A stretch of 64,000 nucleotides of DNA. It comes from Loktanella gaetbuli (GTDB lineage: Bacteria; Pseudomonadota; Alphaproteobacteria; Rhodobacterales; Rhodobacteraceae). The DNA lies in contig NZ_JAJATZ010000006.1 in the NCBI RefSeq assembly GCF_020531945.1, forward strand, positions 62,001 through 126,000. Direction: 5' to 3'. This document shows, piece after piece, positions 45,185-53,289 of this stretch. Each line of letters begins with the position of its first letter. Positions within the stretch are counted from its first letter, which is position 1. The notes beneath the pieces are model-generated. The model searched no databases. It had not been told where the DNA came from and worked only from the letters and a program-made list of their open reading frames with translations. Both the position numbers and the translations under genes were made by a program.

Positions 45185-46236
45185 TCGACGTCGCGGTCCA
45201 AAAACGGCTGGGTGATTTCACGCTGGACGCGCAATTTGCGGCACCCGGCGGAATTACGGCAATCTTTGGCCGGTCGGGGTCGGGAAAAACCAGTCTGATC
45301 AACGTGGTTGCCGGATTGCTGCGACCCGACGCGGGCCATGTGCGCATCGACGGGACGGACCTGACACAGGTGCCGGTCAGGCGGCGGCGGATCGGCTATG
45401 TCTTTCAGGATGCGCGGCTTTTCCCGCATCTGAGTGTGGCCCAGAACCTCGCCTACGGCGGCACCCATGACCGGGACGCCGTGATCGACATGCTGGGGCT
45501 GGGTGCGTTGCTGGACCGCCGCCCTGCGAAACTTTCGGGTGGTGAAACATCCCGCGTGGCCCTCGGCCGTGCGCTGATGAGCAACCCGCAACTGCTGTTG
45601 ATGGATGAACCGCTCGCAGCCCTCGACACCCCGCGCAAGGCAGAGGTGATGGGCTATCTCGAACGTCTGCGGGATCGGTCGCAGGTTCCGATCCTATATG
45701 TCAGTCACGACATGTCAGAGGTCGCCCGCCTGTCCCGCACCCTTGTCATCATGGACGCAGGCCGCGTGGTCCGCGCGGGTCCTGTGGCAGAGGTGCTGTC
45801 GGATCCACAGGCCGTTCCAATTGTTGGCGTGCGCGACGCGGGTGCGGTGCTGACCGGGCGCGTGCAGGCCTTTGACGCGGACGATGACCTGACGCAGGTC
45901 GCGCTGTCGTCTGCCACGCTGACCTTGCCGGGACGGTTGGGGGCCTTGGGCGCGCAGGTCCGTCTGCGGGTTCCGGCGCAGGATGTGATCCTGTCGACGC
46001 AGGCCCCCATCGGCATCAGTGCGCTGAACGTGCTGACCTGTCGGATCGCCACGCTGATCGAGGGGCAGGGACCGGGCGTTGCCGTGTCGCTGACCTGTGG
46101 CACCGACCGCCTGCTCGCGCGGATCACCCGCCGGTCCGCCCGCGCAATGGGACTGCGCGTCGGACAAGAGGTGCATGCCATCCTCAAGGCGACAGCCATC
46201 GCGGCGGCAGACGTGGGAACAGGGGACGCGCCATGA
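45181..46236 (+). CDS. modC: Molybdate ABC transporter ATP-binding protein
   Basis: 351 residues. Walker A GRSGSGKTSLIN, signature LSGGETSRVALGRAL (ModC more often has LSGGEKQRV), Walker B LLLMDEPLAALD, H-loop VSHDMSE. A C-terminal TOBE/Mop domain (about 280-345) that binds oxyanion is visible in ALNVLTCRIATLIEGQ. ATG 45181 overlaps modB's stop. The longer frame from 44563 is antisense-like read-through and was rejected. Confidence 0.94.
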   Translation: MIDVAVQKRLGDFTLDAQFAAPGGITAIFGRSGSGKTSLINVVAGLLRPDAGHVRIDGTDLTQVPVRRRRIGYVFQDARLFPHLSVAQNLAYGGTHDRDAVIDMLGLGALLDRRPAKLSGGETSRVALGRALMSNPQLLLMDEPLAALDTPRKAEVMGYLERLRDRSQVPILYVSHDMSEVARLSRTLVIMDAGRVVRAGPVAEVLSDPQAVPIVGVRDAGAVLTGRVQAFDADDDLTQVALSSATLTLPGRLGALGAQVRLRVPAQDVILSTQAPIGISALNVLTCRIATLIEGQGPGVAVSLTCGTDRLLARITRRSARAMGLRVGQEVHAILKATAIAAADVGTGDAP

Positions 46237-46721
46237 AGATTATCGTCATGGGGGTATCTGGCTGCGGCAAGAGCCTGATCGGCGAGATGCTGGCCGATGA
46301 AATCGGTCTGCCGTTTCTGGACGGCGATGACCTGCATCCCCCCGCGAACATTGCCAAGATGTCGGATGGCAAGCCATTGAACGATGCCGACCGTGCACCT
46401 TGGCTGGATGCCGTGGGAGAGGCCCTTGCCGCCTGCGATCGGGTCATCGCCTGTTCGGCGCTGAAACGCATCTACCGCGACCGGATCAGGGCTGCCGCAG
46501 GTACGGTTTGTTTTGTCCATCTGGCAGGCGACAGGGCGGTGCTGCTGGACCGTGTGTCATCGCGGCCCGATCATTTCATGCCAGCGGATTTGTTGGACAG
46601 CCAGTGCGAGGCGCTGGAACCACCCGGCAGCGACGAACACGCCGTGACGGTCGATATCGACGCAACACCCGATCAGGTTTTGGCCGCGATCATGGTAACG
46701 GGTCTGTGCGATGCAGCGTGA
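46233..46721 (+). CDS. gntK: Gluconokinase
   Basis: 162-residue carbohydrate kinase that phosphorylates gluconate. P-loop MGVSGCGKSLIGEMLADE, then FLDGDDLHPPANIAKMSDGKPLND and ACSALKRIYRDRIR, all GntK-type. It overlaps modC by 4 bp, an odd pairing with molybdate uptake. Its last 32 bp overlap the end of the convergent RNA methyltransferase gene. Confidence 0.93.
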   Translation: MKIIVMGVSGCGKSLIGEMLADEIGLPFLDGDDLHPPANIAKMSDGKPLNDADRAPWLDAVGEALAACDRVIACSALKRIYRDRIRAAAGTVCFVHLAGDRAVLLDRVSSRPDHFMPADLLDSQCEALEPPGSDEHAVTVDIDATPDQVLAAIMVTGLCDAA

Positions 46722-47802
46722 TGCGCAGGCCGCCATGCGGCACGGTAATCCGCGTCGGGGTGAACGGCAGGCCGGTCGCGCTGGCCAGTGATGCCTCGCT
46801 GGTGACGATACCGACGCGCCAGCCGCTGAACCGGTCCAGCAGCGTTTTGCCCAAGGCCCCGTAAAGCGGGTAGAGCAGCTTCTTGTTCCCGATCCGCGCA
46901 CCGTAAGGTGGGTTCACCATGACCAGCCCCGGCGGCCCGTCGGGGCGTTGCAGGTCGCTGACGGCGTGGTGGGTGAATGTCGCGTGATCCGCGACACCAG
47001 CGCGGGCAGCGTTTTTCGCAGCCATGCCGACAGCACCGGTGTCGCGGTCAGAGCCATGGAAATGCAGATCCTGCGACGCAGCCGAATTGCGTTTCAGCGC
47101 GGCGAACGCAGCGGGGTCGTAGGTTGCAAGATGCTGAAACGCGAATGCCCGGCTGCGACCCGGTTGCAGGCCTGCGGCAATCTCTGCCGCCTCGATCACG
47201 AATGTCCCTGATCCACACATCGGATCGATGACGGATTCCGTTCCCTGATAGCCGCATTCGGCTAGAAAGAGTGCGGCGAGCGTTTCGCGCATCGGGGCCT
47301 TGCCGACCCATTCCTTGTGCCCGCGTTTGTGCAGGCTCTCGCCGCTGGTATCGATGCTGAAGGTGACGGTGTTGTCCGCAATCCGCACCTTGAGCGTGAC
47401 CGGGGCATCGGCGGAAATGGTGGTGCCAAGCTCTTCTTTCAGGGCGGTTTCGATGCGTTGGGTCGCGGCGCGGCCGTGGTAGATCTTGGACCGTTTGTCG
47501 GTTGCGACCTCGACCCGGACGGGAACGTCGGGGCGCAGATAGTCAGACCAGGGAAATTTGCGGGCGCGTTTGTCCAACTGTGCGAGGTGAAACGCCAGAA
47601 ATGACCCGATCCGCACCAGCACGCGACCCGTGCCGCGCAAGTCAAGGTTCGCGCGCCAGACGTCGGTCCAATCGCCCTGAAACGTCACGCCACCCGGCAC
47701 GGTGACGGCATCGGCAAAGCCTGCGGCGCGGGCCTCGGCCCGGACGGCGTGTTCAAGCCCGGGCGGGGCAGAGAGGAATATTTCGAAGCGGTGATCTGTC
47801 AT
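46690..47802 (-). CDS. THUMP-domain 23S rRNA methyltransferase (RlmL/RlmK-type N6/N2)
   Basis: 370 residues. N-terminal THUMP RNA-binding domain (about 1-160), then a Rossmann methyltransferase with SVIDPMCGSGTFVIEAAEIA and the catalytic NPPY motif VMVNPPYGARIG. Related E. coli RlmL methylates G2445 of 23S rRNA; this protein is about half its length and corresponds to the single-domain version common in alphaproteobacteria. Its start (MTDHRFEIFLSAPPG) is 60 bp from a palindrome cluster. Ends with a 32-bp overlap to gntK. Confidence 0.9.
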   Translation of the reverse strand: MTDHRFEIFLSAPPGLEHAVRAEARAAGFADAVTVPGGVTFQGDWTDVWRANLDLRGTGRVLVRIGSFLAFHLAQLDKRARKFPWSDYLRPDVPVRVEVATDKRSKIYHGRAATQRIETALKEELGTTISADAPVTLKVRIADNTVTFSIDTSGESLHKRGHKEWVGKAPMRETLAALFLAECGYQGTESVIDPMCGSGTFVIEAAEIAAGLQPGRSRAFAFQHLATYDPAAFAALKRNSAASQDLHFHGSDRDTGAVGMAAKNAARAGVADHATFTHHAVSDLQRPDGPPGLVMVNPPYGARIGNKKLLYPLYGALGKTLLDRFSGWRVGIVTSEASLASATGLPFTPTRITVPHGGLRITLHRTDPLP

Positions 47803-47874
47803 GCACAGGCCCTAACCCGCCCGCGCCGCCCCGCATAGGGCAAAGCGGCGGGCGGGATATATGTCGATTCCGTG

Positions 47875-47932
47875 ATGTTTCGCATGCGAAACATATTATG
47901 TAACGAAAACATAGATTTATGTGGCGCGCGCC
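47875..47932. repeat. Cluster of palindromes upstream of the rRNA methyltransferase
   Basis: A perfect 20-bp palindrome, ATGTTTCGCATGCGAAACAT (47875-47894), is followed by a degenerate copy ATGTAACGAAAACAT (about 47898-47912), an inverted repeat ACATA-N4-TATGT (47909-47922) and the 10-bp palindrome GGCGCGCGCC (47923-47932). The first is 73-92 bp before the RNA methyltransferase start, suitable for an operator. The last lies 32 bp past the MltB stop. The region is also AT-rich, as promoters are here. No known consensus fits. Confidence 0.6.
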
Positions 47933-47963
47933 GGGTTAACACCGCAGATGTTGTGTCTGGACG

Positions 47964-49127
47964 CTAGAGCGCGTTCAGCAAATCCAGCGTGGGCCAGGCG
48001 TCGGCAGGCAGGCCGCGACGCGCCTGTTCCTGCTGAACCGCCTCTCGGGTCTTTTCGCCCAGGATGCCATCGGCACCGCCCACGTCGTAGCCCAGCGCCT
48101 GAAGCCGCTCTTGCAACTGCACCATCTGGTCGCCTGACAGGCCGGGGTCCGCGTTGCCGGCGTCATAGACCGGCGCGCCATTGATTCGGGTCGCGAAATA
48201 GGCGGCCGTCAGCACGTAGGTCAGCGACTGGTTCCATTCGAAATAGACGCGGAAGTTCGGATAGGCAAAGAACGCAGGCCCGTTGCGCCCCATCGGCAAC
48301 AGGACCGAGGCAGGCAGGCTGCCAGCGGGGGCGGCACCGTTGCGGATGTCGACGCCCAAGGCACGCCATTGATCGACGGTCATTTCCTTGTCCAGACCTG
48401 TCAGGGTCCAGTCCAGCCCGGCGGGCACGGTGATTTCCTGCAAGGCGGGCTGGTTCGGCACCCAGCCCAGATCGGCCAGAAGGGTTGCCGCCGACATCAG
48501 CGCGTCAGGGGCGGATGTCTTTAGCGTGACGTGACCGTCGCCGTCACCGTCGACACCGTTTTCGATGATGTCGCGCGGCAGCATCTGGACCTGACCGATT
48601 TCACCGGCCCAGGCGCCCGTGGTGTTCAGCGGAAAGTCACCACGCTGATAGAGTTCGATCGCGGCGATCAGTTCTGGGCGGAAAAGCTCTGGCCGGCGGC
48701 AGTCGTGGGCGAGGGTGAACAGCGCGTCGCGGGTGTTGAAATCACCCTGAATCTGGCCAAAGTCAGTCTCGAACGCCCAGAACGCCAGCAGCACACCGCG
48801 CGGGATGCCGAAACGCGCCTCGATATCGTCAAAGATTCCGTCATAGCGGTCACCGTAAACCTGCGCGTTTTGCAGGCGGCTGGCGCTGATTAGGCGGCGC
48901 GAGAATGTGACGAAATCAAGCTGGAACACGCCCTGTGCGCGGTCGGCGTTCAGCACCGACTGGTCGATGCTGGCGGTGTTCAGGAAATCACGCGCCGCCT
49001 GCGGGTCGAGGCCGGCGGCTGTAGCCTCTGCCAGAACGCCCTGACGGAAACTGTCGATGGACCCGCCGCATTCCTGGGCTGTGAGCGGGGTGGCAAGGCA
49101 AGTCAGGGCAAGCAGGGCGTGGCGCAT
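47964..49127 (-). CDS. Membrane-bound lytic murein transglycosylase, MltB type
   Basis: 387 residues with signal peptide MRHALLALTCLATPLTAQ. The MltB/SLT_3 domain has catalytic Glu in LLAFWAFETDFGQIQGDF and the motif GQVQMLPRDIIENGVDGDGD; a C-terminal peptidoglycan-binding domain (about 325-385: QLQERLQALGYDVGGADGILG) follows. It cuts glycan strands non-hydrolytically. There is no clear lipobox, so it is likely periplasmic. It precedes cobD-side genes on the same strand by 50 bp but is unlikely to share their function. Confidence 0.9.
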   Translation of the reverse strand: MRHALLALTCLATPLTAQECGGSIDSFRQGVLAEATAAGLDPQAARDFLNTASIDQSVLNADRAQGVFQLDFVTFSRRLISASRLQNAQVYGDRYDGIFDDIEARFGIPRGVLLAFWAFETDFGQIQGDFNTRDALFTLAHDCRRPELFRPELIAAIELYQRGDFPLNTTGAWAGEIGQVQMLPRDIIENGVDGDGDGHVTLKTSAPDALMSAATLLADLGWVPNQPALQEITVPAGLDWTLTGLDKEMTVDQWRALGVDIRNGAAPAGSLPASVLLPMGRNGPAFFAYPNFRVYFEWNQSLTYVLTAAYFATRINGAPVYDAGNADPGLSGDQMVQLQERLQALGYDVGGADGILGEKTREAVQQEQARRGLPADAWPTLDLLNAL

Positions 49128-49177
49128 GGGTTCGGTCCTTTGGTTGTTGGACCCTGATTAGCAAAGCGCGGGGCCGC

Positions 49178-50077
49178 TTAAAACAGCGCCACGATCACAG
49201 TGGCGAAAACCGCCAATCCCCATGTCAGCCACAGCGTCCGGCAGGCCCGGTCGATATCGGGCGGACCGATCAGGTGCCGGCCGTCAGGGTTCACGAAGGG
49301 GTAGTCGCGCAGCGCACCGTCATAGCTGCGCGGACCTGACAGCGCGATGCCCAGCACGTGGGCCATCGCGGCCTCTGGCCAGCCTGCGTTGGGGGACCGG
49401 TGCAGCGGGGCCTCGGCGATGATGGGTGCGATGCTGCGGCGGCTGGGGGTCGTGGCCCAGATGAGGGCCGCGGTCAGGCGGGCGGGCACCCAGTTCAGCA
49501 CATCGTCAAAACGGGCGGCGGCCCAGCCGAAATCTGCGTATTTGGGCGTGCGGTAGCCGATCATGGAATCGGCGGTGTTGGTGATCTTGTAGACCAGCAA
49601 GCCGGGCAGGCCTGCCACGGCGAACCAGAATGCGGGGGCTACGACGCCATCGGACAGGTTTTCGGCGGCGGATTCGATGGCGGCGCGGGCGGTGGCGGAT
49701 TCGGACAGGGTCGCCGTTTCACGGCCCACGATCATGGCGACGGCCGCGCGGCCCTGCGCCAGTCCCGCGCGCAGGCCGGTTGCGACGGCGCGCACGTGAT
49801 CAACGAGGCTGCGCTGTGCGAGCAGGATCGCCAGCACGATGACATCGACCCAAGAACCGGGGACGGCCATCAGGGCGAGACCGAGCAGGGCCGCGCCAAG
49901 GCATAGCGCGGCAAGGCCAAGCGTGCCGTTTCGTTTGCGCCTGTCGCCTGTGTTGAACCGGGTGTCGATCCAGCCCACGGCGCGGCCCATCAGGACGGCG
50001 GGATGTGGCAGTCGGGACCACAGCCAGCGCGGTTCGCCCAGCAGCGCATCCAGCAACATCCCCAAAAGAAGGGTCAA
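49178..50077 (-). CDS. cobD: Adenosylcobinamide-phosphate synthase (CobD/CbiB)
   Basis: 299-residue integral membrane protein that attaches aminopropanol phosphate to cobyric acid. It starts MTLLLGMLLDALLGEP and has several membrane helices (LGLAALCLGAALLGLALMAV). The family region SAAENLSDGVVAPAFWF and DSMIGYRTPKYADFGWAAA are present. It overlaps cobC by 4 bp, forming the end of the minus-strand B12 operon. Named cobD in the aerobic nomenclature. Confidence 0.94.
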   Translation of the reverse strand: MTLLLGMLLDALLGEPRWLWSRLPHPAVLMGRAVGWIDTRFNTGDRRKRNGTLGLAALCLGAALLGLALMAVPGSWVDVIVLAILLAQRSLVDHVRAVATGLRAGLAQGRAAVAMIVGRETATLSESATARAAIESAAENLSDGVVAPAFWFAVAGLPGLLVYKITNTADSMIGYRTPKYADFGWAAARFDDVLNWVPARLTAALIWATTPSRRSIAPIIAEAPLHRSPNAGWPEAAMAHVLGIALSGPRSYDGALRDYPFVNPDGRHLIGPPDIDRACRTLWLTWGLAVFATVIVALF

Positions 50078-51009
50078 AAGGCGCCCTCGATCTGGTCCCA
50101 GCGGTCGGGTGCCGGCAGTCCGAGGCGCAGCCAGTCGTCGGCGTAGGGAAAGACGCGCGACCAGATCTTGTGCTGTGCCAGATGGTCCTGGGCTGCCTGC
50201 GCGTCAGCCACGCGGTAGAGGCGAAACAGGCTGGTGCCGCCGATCACCTCGGTCCCTTGTTTGGTCATCAATGCGTCCAGGCGGGCGGCGTCGGCGGTCA
50301 GGCGGGCATTGGTTTCATCTGCCCACTGCGGGTCGGACAGCGCCTCTGCGCCGATGCGCAGGGCCGGTCCAGAGACAGGCCAGGGACCGATGGCGTCGCG
50401 CAAGTCCGCGATGATCGCAGGATCACCGATGGCAAAGCCCAGTCGCAAACCGGCGAGGCCCCAGAATTTGCCAAAGCTCTTGAGCACGATGGTGCCGGGC
50501 CGGGTGGTCAGTGCGACCAGCGATTCATCCGGCATGGTGTCGCAAAAGCTTTCGTCGATGATGCAAAAGGGGGCGTTGGCCTCGACGGGTGTCCAGGTCA
50601 GCCCGTCGGGGTTGTTGGGGTGCACGGCGACCAGCGCGTCGGCTGCGTCATCGGCCAGCGTCCAGCCCGCCGCGCGAAAGGCGGCACCGTGTTCATTGTA
50701 GGTGGGGCCGGGGATCGCGACCTGACCGGGGGGCCGCAGACGCGGCAGTTGCGCGATCGGGGCGGATGCACCCGGCGTCGCCAGAACGGCGGCCGCATCG
50801 GGGATGCGCCAGAACGCGCGTGCGCTGTCCTCGAGCCGTTGCCGGGCGGCACTGTCGGGCAGGTCGGCCCAGTCGGCGGCGGGCAGGACCGGCACCGGAT
50901 AGGGCACGGGATTGATGCCTGTGGACAGGTCCAGCCAGTCGGCGCGTCTGCCGCCAAAGCGGGCGATGGCCGCATCCAGCCCACCGCCGTGATCGCGCGG
51001 TGTCGTCAT
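50074..51009 (-). CDS. cobC: L-threonine-O-3-phosphate decarboxylase (CobC)
   Basis: 311-residue PLP enzyme of the class I aminotransferase fold that makes (R)-1-amino-2-propanol phosphate for CobD. PLP lysine in LKSFGKFWGLAGLRLG; N-terminal DWLDLSTGINPVPYP and FCIIDESFCDTMPDESL support the assignment. ATG 51009 overlaps the DUF1636 stop by 4 bp; the extra upstream frame is spurious. Acts with CobD in the neighbouring step. Confidence 0.93.
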   Translation of the reverse strand: MTTPRDHGGGLDAAIARFGGRRADWLDLSTGINPVPYPVPVLPAADWADLPDSAARQRLEDSARAFWRIPDAAAVLATPGASAPIAQLPRLRPPGQVAIPGPTYNEHGAAFRAAGWTLADDAADALVAVHPNNPDGLTWTPVEANAPFCIIDESFCDTMPDESLVALTTRPGTIVLKSFGKFWGLAGLRLGFAIGDPAIIADLRDAIGPWPVSGPALRIGAEALSDPQWADETNARLTADAARLDALMTKQGTEVIGGTSLFRLYRVADAQAAQDHLAQHKIWSRVFPYADDWLRLGLPAPDRWDQIEGAF

Positions 51010-51377
51010 TGGTCGTCCGGCAGTGGCGGGTGGCGGGTGACAAAGTGACCTTTGATCGCTGTGGGCCATTCGCGGTAGGGCACCTGGCCGTTGCTGCTGT
51101 CCGCGTGTTTGGCGGCATAGGCGACGATGCCTTCGGCAGCCTCGGGTGTGGCCTCGAACCGGCCGAGGGTGTAATTCAGCTTGCCCCGTGCCTGCACCGC
51201 GACATTGCAGCCATGCGCGCAGCCCATCAGGCAGGACACGCGGCGGGTACGCACCGCGGTGTCCGCGGCGGCGGCCTCGACCAGTGCGGCCAGTGTCTCG
51301 CCGTCGGTTGGTGCGCCGCTGGCGGCGTTCCAGTCGTCGCGCTTGCAGGTGTCGCAGACGGTAATCCAGGTTGTCAT
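51006..51377 (-). CDS. DUF1636 metal-binding (thioredoxin-like ferredoxin) protein
   Basis: 123 residues. Cysteine motifs VCDTCKRDDW at the N-terminus and VSCLMGCAHGCNVAVQARG suggest an iron-sulfur or other metal cluster in a thioredoxin-like fold. Such proteins accompany cobalt/cobalamin genes in alphaproteobacteria. Coupled to cobC by ATGA, it begins the DUF1636-cobC-cobD operon. A role as electron carrier to a corrin-ring reductase is possible but unproven. ATG 51377 was chosen as it gives the family start MTTWITVCDTC. Confidence 0.83.
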   Translation of the reverse strand: MTTWITVCDTCKRDDWNAASGAPTDGETLAALVEAAAADTAVRTRRVSCLMGCAHGCNVAVQARGKLNYTLGRFEATPEAAEGIVAYAAKHADSSNGQVPYREWPTAIKGHFVTRHPPLPDDQ

Positions 51378-51620
51378 GGTCGCGTGCCTCGTTGGGTTGG
51401 CGTCTATCAACCGAATTTCAGGCACGGATACAAGGGTCGCAACCGGGCACATCTGGTCATTGACGGCCATCCCGTTGCGCGAAAGCGGCAGGGCTGCATC
51501 GATGGCCGGGAATCACCTCAGGGTTGCGGGCCGGCGGGTTTCCCCGGTTCCAAGGCGGGAAATAGCGCAAGTTTGATGCATCGCCTCGTCGGGCACAGGC
51601 AAAAGCTCTAGCTTTGTCGC
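51378..51620. other. Divergent intergenic region beside the DUF1636 operon
   Basis: 243 bp between the minus-strand DUF1636-cobC-cobD operon and the plus-strand receiver-like gene. A cobalamin riboswitch would be expected before the former, but neither the B12 box nor the conserved core CTGCCCCCGCAACTG is present on the minus strand. A pseudo-symmetric GC stretch (near 51520-51550) is the only structured part. I see no clear promoter. Confidence 0.5.
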
Positions 51621-52043
51621 ATGGGACATGCGGGACGGAACACGCGGGCGTTGATTGTCGAACCGGATGCCGATCTGGGGCAGCTGTGGGCGCGTCATCT
51701 GGAACATCTGGACATCGATGTCGTGCTGACAGCCACGGCCCCTGCTGCGGTCACCGCACTGGAGGCGGGCGGTTTCGATGTCATCGTGATCAACCTCGAA
51801 CAGGACAACGGGTCGGCACTGGCGGTCGCGGATGTCGCGTCGTTGCGCCATCCGCGTGCCAATGTCGTGTTCGTCACCAGTGGCCGGTTCTTTTCGGATG
51901 GGTCGATCTTTGCCTTTAGCGGCAATGCCCGGATGATGGTCCAGTCAACAACCCCGCCGGACGACCTGGCCCAGATCGTCCGGCATTACGGAAGCGGTGT
52001 CAGCCCCGCTGATGCGGTGTCGCAAAGTCCGGCCAAGGGTTGA
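51621..52043 (+). CDS. Degenerate response-regulator receiver protein
   Basis: 140 residues of the CheY-like receiver fold alone. The acidic pair is E14 and D16 in VEPDADLG, but the phospho-acceptor position is Asn58 (IVINLEQDNG in place of an Asp), and the usual Lys near the end is replaced (STTPPDDL). The Thr/Ser switch position (FVTSGR) is present. Phosphorylation by a histidine kinase is therefore unlikely; it may act as a constitutive adaptor. No kinase adjoins. Its 3' end overlaps the hydroquinone reductase gene by 44 bp on the other strand. Confidence 0.8.
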   Translation: MGHAGRNTRALIVEPDADLGQLWARHLEHLDIDVVLTATAPAAVTALEAGGFDVIVINLEQDNGSALAVADVASLRHPRANVVFVTSGRFFSDGSIFAFSGNARMMVQSTTPPDDLAQIVRHYGSGVSPADAVSQSPAKG

Positions 52044-52986
52044 TCGGCACGATCCGGTGCGGATTGATCGTGTCGTGACTGTAGTAGTAATGCTGCGTGA
52101 TGTGATCCATGTTGACCGTGTCGGACACGGGTCCGTCCGGTGTATCCCACTGGTATAATTCGCGGGTATAGGCCCAGAGGTTCGGGTAATCGACGATCCT
52201 GCGCCTGTTGCATTTGAAATGTGTCGCATAGACGTTGTCGAACCGAACAAGCGTCGTCCACAGCCGCCAGTCGGCCTCGGTTATGCGCTCGCCCATCAGG
52301 TAGCGCTGCTGCGACAGCCGATCTTCGAGCCAGTCGAGGCTGTCGAACAGGGGGGTAATCGCATCGTCATAGGCAGATTGCGTCGTGGCAAAGCCGGATT
52401 TGTAAACACCGTTGTTGACCGTGTCGTAGATGCGGTCGTTCACGGGGGCGATGGCGTCGCGCAGATCGGCTGGCCAGTAGTCGTCGGTATTGCCGGTGAT
52501 CCCGTCAAAGGCGCTGTTGAACATTCGGATGATTTCCGACGATTCGTTGCTGACGATCATCCCTTGCGCCTTGTCCCAGAGGACGGGCACGGTCACGCGG
52601 CCGGTCATGTCGGGGGTGTCGCGCAAATAGACCTCGCGCATGTAATCGAGGCCGAACAATGCGTCCCCGGTTGCCCCCGGGTAGCTGTCATCCAGGGTCC
52701 AGCCGTCACCCAGCATGTGCGGGTGCACCACCGACACGTCGATATGCGCACTGAGCGATTTCAGCTGCCGGAACACCAATGTGCGATGCGCCCAAGGGCA
52801 GGCATAGGACACGTAGAGATGATAGCGTCCGCTTTCCGCCTTGAACCCGCCCTTGCCGGTCGGACCGGCGCTGCCATCGGCGGTTACCCAGTTGCGGAAC
52901 GTGGATTCCTTACGCTCGAACTTGCCGCCCGTCTCTGACGTGTCGTACCATTTGTCTTGCCATTCTCCATCGACCAGCAGGCCCAT
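52000..52986 (-). CDS. Glutathionyl-hydroquinone reductase (Xi-class GST)
   Basis: 328-residue glutathione transferase of the ECM4/YqjG type, which reduces S-glutathionyl-hydroquinones. The catalytic Cys63 lies in YVSYACPWAHRTLVF. Further features: the family motif VPVLWDKAQGMIVSNESSEIIRM and the C-terminal domain DWLEDRLSQQRYLMGERITE. ATG 52986 is preceded by GGGAGAGACATC. An inverted repeat 36-54 bp upstream may be its operator. It shares 44 bp with the receiver gene. Confidence 0.92.
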   Translation of the reverse strand: MGLLVDGEWQDKWYDTSETGGKFERKESTFRNWVTADGSAGPTGKGGFKAESGRYHLYVSYACPWAHRTLVFRQLKSLSAHIDVSVVHPHMLGDGWTLDDSYPGATGDALFGLDYMREVYLRDTPDMTGRVTVPVLWDKAQGMIVSNESSEIIRMFNSAFDGITGNTDDYWPADLRDAIAPVNDRIYDTVNNGVYKSGFATTQSAYDDAITPLFDSLDWLEDRLSQQRYLMGERITEADWRLWTTLVRFDNVYATHFKCNRRRIVDYPNLWAYTRELYQWDTPDGPVSDTVNMDHITQHYYYSHDTINPHRIVPINPWPDFATPHQRG

Positions 52987-53289
52987 GATGTCTCTCCCTT
53001 TTATGCTGGTACTACACCTAGGGCAGTCTGCCTGACTGCCAAACCCTGCCTCACGCGCAGGACCTGTGCATGGATTGCGGCAGTGGCTCATCCGGTCAGC
53101 CTGTCGCAGAGTGACGCAAGATGTCGGACGACGCATTGCAGCGCTGCGCGTGGCACCCTATACGCATTCCCGACGAAGCCCCAAACGGGGCCAGAGCGGT
53201 TGGTGGCCAAGCGGTCGACCCTGACGGGGACTGTGACGCTGCATCGTCATGCAAAAGCTCTGGTCCATGACACACGCCCGGAGACCGCC
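52987..53289. other. Divergent intergenic region with inverted repeat
   Basis: 303 bp between the hydroquinone reductase (minus) and the small membrane gene (plus) that starts the cbiX operon. A perfect 7-bp inverted repeat, GGCAGTC-N5-GACTGCC, lies at 53022-53040, near the reductase start. The plus-strand leader ends in CCGGAGACC, which superficially recalls a B12 box but is the SD of the next gene. No riboswitch core is seen. Confidence 0.55.

Noticed and set aside
44563..46236. Long reading frame suggesting a 557-residue ModB-ModC fusion
   Set aside because: The first 206 codons lie out of frame over modB and have no homology; modC starts at ATG 45181 with a normal 4-bp overlap.
45001..48000. 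Replication origin at the apparent skew change
   Set aside because: No dnaA, hemE, parAB, gidA or DnaA-box cluster is present. A skew shift alone is not enough.
51378..51620. Possible cobalamin riboswitch upstream of the DUF1636-cobC-cobD operon
   Set aside because: I looked for the B12 box and the CTGCCCCCGCAACTG core on the minus strand; neither is present. A covariance-model search (RF00174) would settle it.
53041..53289. Possible cobalamin riboswitch before the small membrane gene and cbiX
   Set aside because: CCGGAGACCGCC before the ATG recalls the B12 box end, but it is a normal SD for that gene and the rest of the aptamer is missing.
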